Origin: Chytriomyces cf. hyalinus JEL632
Taxonomy: Eukaryota; Chytridiomycota; Chytridiomycetes; Chytridiales; Chytriomycetaceae
Length of the DNA stretch: 35,851 nucleotides
Assembly: GCA_025435555.1 (NCBI GenBank)
Contig: JAIWWG010000167.1
Location: 1 to 35,851 of the forward strand
Reading direction: 5' to 3'
The position numbers were made by a program, and so were the translations under genes. The notes below the pieces were generated by a model. That model ran no database searches. It saw nothing but the letters and a program-made list of their open reading frames with translations, and was not told the DNA's origin. Below, in pieces: positions 31,201-35,851 of the stretch. Positions within the stretch are counted from its first letter, which is position 1. Every line of letters starts with the position of its first letter.

Positions 31201-34200
31201 TCAAAATCGCATTTTCGAATCTCAACGGGCTGTCTGGCAAAGCCGAAGAAGTCCTGAGATTCAAGTCTGCGCAATCTGTTGACCTTTCTTTAATGGTGGA
31301 AACGTGGCTCTCCCCAACATCCTCCATTCCTTTTCGACCACACCTATTTAATATCACAAGTACAAACACGGAGGCAATTGCGGGAGGTCGGCGCAATTTT
31401 GGCGGCATTTTGGCGTTCTCAACTGCAACTCTCTCCCCCCAATTCCGAGTTATCTATGAAGATCCCTTGGGGTTCTATTGCGCAATGCGCATCTCTGATC
31501 TTATCCTCATCACTGCCTACATCCCCCCCTCTGCTGACAATCGGGTAATCGGGGACATGCTTCAAAAAGCGGAAACGTTATCTGAAGGCTTTACGTTGCG
31601 TTGTCTTTTGGTTGGCGATCTGAACGCACGGATGACGGATGCTGGTGATTCACTCACAAACACACGTGGAACGTATATGCAGCAGGAACTGTTCAACTCT
31701 GGACTTGCGCTTCAAATCCCGGAGTCTGGGAAATGGACGTCGTGGGCTGGTGGTGGTCGAGGGATTCCGGATGTTGTACTCTCGAGCTTCCCAGTCTCTA
31801 ACCTCACAGTTCATGAAGGCGAGTCACTTGGAGGTTCGGACCATCGGCCGCTGACATTTTCTGTGCCACTGGATGTCGAAACCAAGCCCAAGTCTTTTGC
31901 GCGCTGGAATGTTCGTCGCCTCACAACTGCCAAATACCATCAGCGTTTTGCTGAGGAGCTGGAGTCCACGCAGCAGGAGATCATGGATCAACTGGAATTG
32001 CTGCGAACACGCTTGGAAAGCCCTGCTGTGGGATACGTTGCGGGTGTATCACAGTGCGATGCACACACCGTGGCACCTGCAGTAGGCGCCAACCCTCCGG
32101 GAAGTACTTCCCATGCTTCTCTTGATCCTGTTACCCACACTGCAGATTGCCCCAGAGCCACCACTCACATGTCTGACAGTCCTTCTCAGTCCGCTGGTCC
32201 ATCCCACTCCCATCCACGTTCTGTCGATGCTCCCAACCCATCTACGCAGCAGGACATGTGCTTATGCCTGGAATTGCTGCGAACGAGCTTTGAAAGCCCT
32301 GCTGTGGGGTACATCGCGGGTGCATCACAGTGCGATGCACACACCGCGGTACCTGCAGTAGGCGCTCCCCTCCCGGGAAGTACTTCTCGCTCCTCGCTCT
32401 TGAACAATACTCACACACCAAACCGTGCTAGAACTCAAGAGTTGATCAACGAGGCCTGGGAACACTTCCTGTCATGGGTCCGAAATGCTGCGTCAAAGTC
32501 AATTGGTGTCCTCCAAGTCTCTGACCATCTGCCATCGGAGTTTTGGACTGATGAGCTTGAACAAAGTCGGGACAACGTGCAGCAAGAACTTGCGAACGTG
32601 CAACAGGAAATCGAGCGTGGCCAGTTGTCTCGTCTCGAAATCAAACGCCTTGCTTCCGAACTGACCAACACTCAGCGTGCTTACCGGGCGGATCTGACCA
32701 CACGCAAGCGCGTGCTCTTCGAAGATGCTGTCGATAAGCTCACAGTCCCACAAAACATGTCCTCGTTCATGCGCATGGTAAAAGGAGCCAAGTCGCGAAA
32801 AGACCGCACTGTCTGCAAACTGGACCCGGCGAAAATCAATGAACACGCTGCCCATTTTCGAACTACCTTTGGAGCACCTCCGACTGGACATCCCCAACCT
32901 GGACCCCCTGCGCTTGAGGAAATCCAGTCGCGTCCAACTCAGGAAGTCTTCAACCCGGATGCGATCATGTCTGCGATTGCTGGACTCCCACTCGGAAAGG
33001 CTACTGGATCCGATGGAATTCCTGCTGAACTCATCAAAGCCGGTGGCGATCTCATGGCTGACGTTCTCAGTGTTTTCCTGCCCATGGTCCATGCTGCTGC
33101 AACTATTCCATCTGACTGGAGGAAGGCGCTCATTGTGCCAGTCTTCAAGAAGAAGGGATCTGATCAGGACATTGCAAACTACCGACCTATTGCACTGACA
33201 AGTACGATACGACGACTCTACGAGCGGCTGCTTGTTCCTGAACTTGGACCCGTAATGCAACAACTCGATGACTTTCAAGGTGGCTTCAGACCCGGTCGGT
33301 CCTCGCTCGATCAAGCCATGGTTCTCCACGAAACCCTGAACACCAATGAACATGCTTCGACTATCCTGCTGGACATCAAAGCGGCATATGACGAAGTCGA
33401 TCGAAGGGTTCTTTGGCAAATGCTCACACAAGTCTTCGGCCTGGACGAATTCATGCTTGCACGGCTCCAGGATCTTTTCGATCACAACTCGTGCTGTCTG
33501 GTGGTGGCTGGCGTGATTAGTGATCCGATTGACAACGAACGAGGTCTTTTGCAGGGTGCTACTCTGTCCCCGATTTTGTTCAACTGTCACATCCATGGTC
33601 TCTCAATTCGGCTACGTGCTCCTGGAATCCCGCGAATTCGAATCAACGGTATCCATCTCAATAACCTCCTGTTTGCAGACGATACGTCCTTGGTAGCTGC
33701 AAATCAACATGATCTCGCAGTCCTGCTCCGAACGTGTGAGGAATGGTCCAACACTGTCGGCATCCGGTTCTCGCCATCCAAGTGCATCTATCTCGGTCCT
33801 GTTCCAGCACTACGTGATGTACCTCTCAAGCTCTACAACGTGGACCTTCCATCCCAGCAATGTGCCCCGTATCTCGGCATCCCTTTTGGCCAACACGGAA
33901 TCAACTGGGCTCTGCTGGCAAAGGAACGAACTTCAAAAGCGCGTGGTGTCATTGTGGCGCTGGCATCGGTAGGTATGAATGCAATGGGCTGGGCTCCTGC
34001 AGCTTCTGTTACTATCTACAGGAGTTTCATTCGGCCGGTCCTTGAATATGGCATTGCTCTCAAGCTCCCATCCGCGTCCACGCTCAAGTTGTACGAGTCG
34101 GTCCAACGTCTTGCACTACGGACTCTCACATCAACACCCCGCAACACGTCCACTGCCGCTCTCCACAAGCTGCTGCAAGTCGAACCATTCAAACACCGTG

Positions 34201-35018
34201 CTACCGAGCTCAATCTCATGTGGTCCTCCCGATTGCATAACTCAACTGATCGTTCTATCCCGGCTGTTCGTTTCTGGCGCGGCGCTCTGCTTGGTGCTGA
34301 CAAACCATTTCAGGAATGTCTTCCCCGCCTTGCTCGCTCCAACCCACTTGTGACTCATGTGGATGCTAAATGGATTGATTTTCGACAGCAACCACTGGTT
34401 CCCCCACCTCCAGCTGAAGTTCCGTTCCGGTACCCTCCGAAGCCAAAACAAGCGCTGTCTGACAATGCTCGCAAGAAGCTGCGCAAGGAATCCATCGTCA
34501 ACCTGGACAACAACCTGGACACCATTGCTGGCGCAATCCAAGTCGAAACCAAAGACCCAGTCCGGCCGTATCTGACTGCCTGCAAGGGAATTGACCGCAA
34601 GACACGCAACAACATCCTTCGCTGGACTCTTGGTGCCGTCACCCGACACGAACCGTGCCTCAAGTGCAACGACGTACTGACCCGATCCCATGCTGCTGAC
34701 TGTTCTGGTGCCACTGCTCTCCTGCGCATCAACTGGGACACGCTTGCACCTCCTGCCGGCCGAATGACCTGGCTTGATACGATCCTGAATGAAGTCCGGA
34801 ATACACCGCCCTCCGAAATCGACACGTACACCGAAGTCTCTTCTGCCGTAGCTCTCATCTACACCGAATGTCGCCACCTCCAACAGCAAGCCAATGGCTA
34901 CTGGGCCGAGCCAGATGCACCCGCACGACCACTGCCGCCTCGAAGACCGCGAAATCGCATACCTCAACCCGGGGGAGCCCCGCTTGGGCGACCACGGCAA
35001 AACCCGGAGCCTGGATAA
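31197..35018 (+). CDS. LINE A ORF2, AP endonuclease and reverse transcriptase
   Basis: 1273 residues. The APE-type endonuclease spans about 1-230: SNLNGL, VETWL, TAYIPP, VGDLNAR, PDVVLSS and GGSDHRP carry the catalytic Asn, Glu, Tyr, Asp/Asn and Asp-His. A spacer (about 255-410) contains a partial 92-residue tandem duplication. RT motifs span about 600-870: VPVFKKKGSDQDIANYRPI, FQGGFRPGRSS, motif A LLDIKAAYDEVDR, motif B GLLQGATLSPILF, motif C FADD. A CX2CX7HX3C knuckle (CLKCNDVLTRSHAADC) lies near residue 1155. No RNase H is seen. It nicks target DNA and copies element RNA at the nick. The start overlaps the ORF1 stop, pointing to reinitiation. Long minus-strand frames inside are shadows. 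Confidence 0.93.
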   Translation: MIKIAFSNLNGLSGKAEEVLRFKSAQSVDLSLMVETWLSPTSSIPFRPHLFNITSTNTEAIAGGRRNFGGILAFSTATLSPQFRVIYEDPLGFYCAMRISDLILITAYIPPSADNRVIGDMLQKAETLSEGFTLRCLLVGDLNARMTDAGDSLTNTRGTYMQQELFNSGLALQIPESGKWTSWAGGGRGIPDVVLSSFPVSNLTVHEGESLGGSDHRPLTFSVPLDVETKPKSFARWNVRRLTTAKYHQRFAEELESTQQEIMDQLELLRTRLESPAVGYVAGVSQCDAHTVAPAVGANPPGSTSHASLDPVTHTADCPRATTHMSDSPSQSAGPSHSHPRSVDAPNPSTQQDMCLCLELLRTSFESPAVGYIAGASQCDAHTAVPAVGAPLPGSTSRSSLLNNTHTPNRARTQELINEAWEHFLSWVRNAASKSIGVLQVSDHLPSEFWTDELEQSRDNVQQELANVQQEIERGQLSRLEIKRLASELTNTQRAYRADLTTRKRVLFEDAVDKLTVPQNMSSFMRMVKGAKSRKDRTVCKLDPAKINEHAAHFRTTFGAPPTGHPQPGPPALEEIQSRPTQEVFNPDAIMSAIAGLPLGKATGSDGIPAELIKAGGDLMADVLSVFLPMVHAAATIPSDWRKALIVPVFKKKGSDQDIANYRPIALTSTIRRLYERLLVPELGPVMQQLDDFQGGFRPGRSSLDQAMVLHETLNTNEHASTILLDIKAAYDEVDRRVLWQMLTQVFGLDEFMLARLQDLFDHNSCCLVVAGVISDPIDNERGLLQGATLSPILFNCHIHGLSIRLRAPGIPRIRINGIHLNNLLFADDTSLVAANQHDLAVLLRTCEEWSNTVGIRFSPSKCIYLGPVPALRDVPLKLYNVDLPSQQCAPYLGIPFGQHGINWALLAKERTSKARGVIVALASVGMNAMGWAPAASVTIYRSFIRPVLEYGIALKLPSASTLKLYESVQRLALRTLTSTPRNTSTAALHKLLQVEPFKHRATELNLMWSSRLHNSTDRSIPAVRFWRGALLGADKPFQECLPRLARSNPLVTHVDAKWIDFRQQPLVPPPPAEVPFRYPPKPKQALSDNARKKLRKESIVNLDNNLDTIAGAIQVETKDPVRPYLTACKGIDRKTRNNILRWTLGAVTRHEPCLKCNDVLTRSHAADCSGATALLRINWDTLAPPAGRMTWLDTILNEVRNTPPSEIDTYTEVSSAVALIYTECRHLQQQANGYWAEPDAPARPLPPRRPRNRIPQPGGAPLGRPRQNPEPG
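31966..32415 (+). repeat. 276-bp in-frame tandem duplication (partial second unit) in ORF2
   Basis: The segment from about 31966 recurs at about 32242, a shift of 276 bp (92 codons). Matching peptides are ESPAVGYVAGVSQCDAHT and ESPAVGYIAGASQCDAHT, with GSTSHASL and GSTSRSSL at the ends. The second copy covers roughly the first 170 bp of the unit. Differences between copies show that it is not new. Confidence 0.85.
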
Positions 35019-35202
35019 TCAACCGTCAAGCCCGAACTGACCATACATATCTTATTACCTTTACCGATCATCTGTTTTCTTAACATTTCCGCACTTTACT
35101 TCTGATTCTTTGGAGTTCTTGAACTTTTTTTGAGTGATTTTTGCTATCTTTCAACCCCGCACTTGTGTTACTGTGTAACTTGATTAAAAGAAACTGAAAA
35201 CG

Positions 35203-35214
35203 TTAGGGTTAGGG
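35203..35214 (+). repeat. Two exact telomeric repeats TTAGGG
   Basis: TTAGGGTTAGGG followed by TT, directly between the 3' end of LINE A and the poly(A) end (T run 35215-35234) of LINE B copy 2. Together with the array at 29266-29295 it shows that both LINEs sit in telomeric or telomere-like DNA. Confidence 0.9.
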
Positions 35215-35851
35215 TTTTTTTTTTTTTTTTTTTTGGAGGTTTTATTCACCCGGTAACCCAGGGTGTTTGGTAATTTTGACCCAAAATAAGCTAAAGTACC
35301 AAATCTTTAACCTAAAAATGCTAAGTGGAAATCTGAAGAAGGTAGACTAAAAATTGACCCTGAAACGTGTCGGCGACTTGGTGGTTCACCTTGTGCGCCA
35401 AGTGGCTTGCAGGGTTGACCTTGTGTACTGGGGTGTGCTTGGTAAACCTTGTGTGTCAAGTGATTCAAGATGCGCAAGGGCGGCCAGGAGGTCTCCTTTG
35501 GCAATGAACTTGGTCACGGTGGGGTCTTTGGGGCCGGTCGTGGGTGCAGTGTGGTACAAGACGAGACGTCGAGTCCCTTCCGCAGAAAGACCGGGGCTGT
35601 GCTTGAGGACATTGGCAATGCCGGAAGCTGGATTAAAGATGATGACTGGGCAGGGCTTGACTTGGGCTTTCTGTTTTTGCAGAAATTGGTGGACAATGTG
35701 GCGGAGCTTGTGATTTTCACTGAGACGGAGGAATTCCGGTGAAACTGGCAAGGACCCTAAAGTTTGCATGAGGATGCATTGGTTGGCTGGAATGAGTCTT
35801 GGTGGTTTGATGGTCATCTTGGCGAGCAGGAAGTCGGCATCGATCGAGGAA
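35215..35851 (-). mobile_element. LINE B copy 2, cut by the window edge
   Basis: Same 3' end as copy 1: T run (poly(A) on the minus strand, 35215-35234), the same 3' UTR and the C-terminal part of the RT frame. Its poly(A) is joined directly to TTAGGG repeats. Read along the element, the order is element body, poly(A), then CCCTAA repeats. Confidence 0.9.
35386..35851 (-). pseudogene. LINE B copy 2 ORF, C-terminal part, with a frameshift
   Basis: Matches the C-terminal 150 or so residues of the copy 1 RT frame (PPRLIPANQCILMQTLGSLP). Compared with copy 1 there is one extra base near 35840 (GCATCGATC against GCACGATC), which breaks the frame just inside the window edge. The stop is at the same place as in copy 1. 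The remainder lies outside the window. Confidence 0.8.

Larger units (their letters stand above)
29296..35202 (+). mobile_element. LINE A, full-length-looking two-ORF non-LTR retrotransposon
   Basis: ORF1 (29317-31200) and ORF2 (31197-35018) are both intact and are followed by a 184-bp 3' UTR. The left edge touches a degenerate telomere-like array; the right edge touches two exact TTAGGG repeats, with no poly(A) between the 3' UTR and the repeats. The 5' UTR is only about 21 bp unless the array belongs to the element. GTTAC-TGT-GTAAC at about 35168-35180 could form a small hairpin in the 3' UTR. Both frames are open and all catalytic residues are present, which suggests a recently active copy. 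Confidence 0.9.

Noticed and set aside
32499-33596. Minus-strand open frame of 365 codons inside LINE A
   Set aside because: Antisense shadow of the RT domain; its composition is an artefact of the strongly conserved opposite strand.
34242-35000. Minus-strand open frame of about 250 codons inside LINE A ORF2
   Set aside because: Antisense shadow of the ORF2 C-terminus, no recognisable motif.
1-35851. CRISPR array, bacterial operon or riboswitch
   Set aside because: No regularly spaced repeats with unique spacers are present, genes contain spliceosomal introns, and the telomeric repeats are eukaryotic.

Overview
The window reads as a stretch of a nuclear fungal chromosome running into a subtelomere. 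Genes are split by short GT-AG introns of about 47-110 bp, genes are closely packed, the protein families are fungal (AFI1/DENN, CCR4-type nuclease, C2H2 factor), and vertebrate-type TTAGGG repeats lie among retroelements at the right end. A TKL-like kinase fused to LIM domains and a giant-virus-like pseudogene fit an early-diverging zoosporic fungus (chytrid-like). That placement is inference.

Unique gene region (1-19.1 kb). In order it holds: the 5' end of an unidentified minus-strand gene (1-138); a 9-exon MOV10/SDE3-type RNA helicase (+); a C2H2 zinc-finger protein (-); a 6-exon CCR4/Angel-type nuclease (+); a 13-exon AFI1-like DENN-family protein (-); a 6-exon kinase with four LIM-type modules (-) ending only 52 bp before the AFI1-like start; and a 6-exon protein related to Tc1/IS630 DDE transposases whose catalytic residues have changed (+). 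I rebuilt the exon structures by eye. All junctions are GT-AG and keep frame. Helicase and nuclease point to RNA metabolism, and kinase/LIM plus AFI1 point to polarity and trafficking, but nothing shows that the neighbours work together.

Relic region (19.1-24.6 kb). This holds decayed coding pieces, a truncated and mutated Ty1/copia element on the minus strand, and a broken gene resembling a family I recall from giant DNA viruses (glycosyltransferase-like C-terminus).

Right arm (24.6-35.85 kb). A seven-TM membrane protein (-) is followed by a Cys-rich protein (-) whose 5' part is cut off by a LINE. From 27.5 kb on there are two LINE families in opposite orientations. LINE B (minus strand) is present as two 3' parts with poly(A). 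LINE A (plus strand) is a full-length-looking two-ORF element with a degenerate telomere-like array at its 5' edge and two exact TTAGGG repeats at its 3' edge. The second LINE B poly(A) abuts those same TTAGGG repeats. This looks like a nest of telomere-targeted non-LTR retrotransposons, comparable in layout to insect TRAS/SART, and is the most interesting part of the window.
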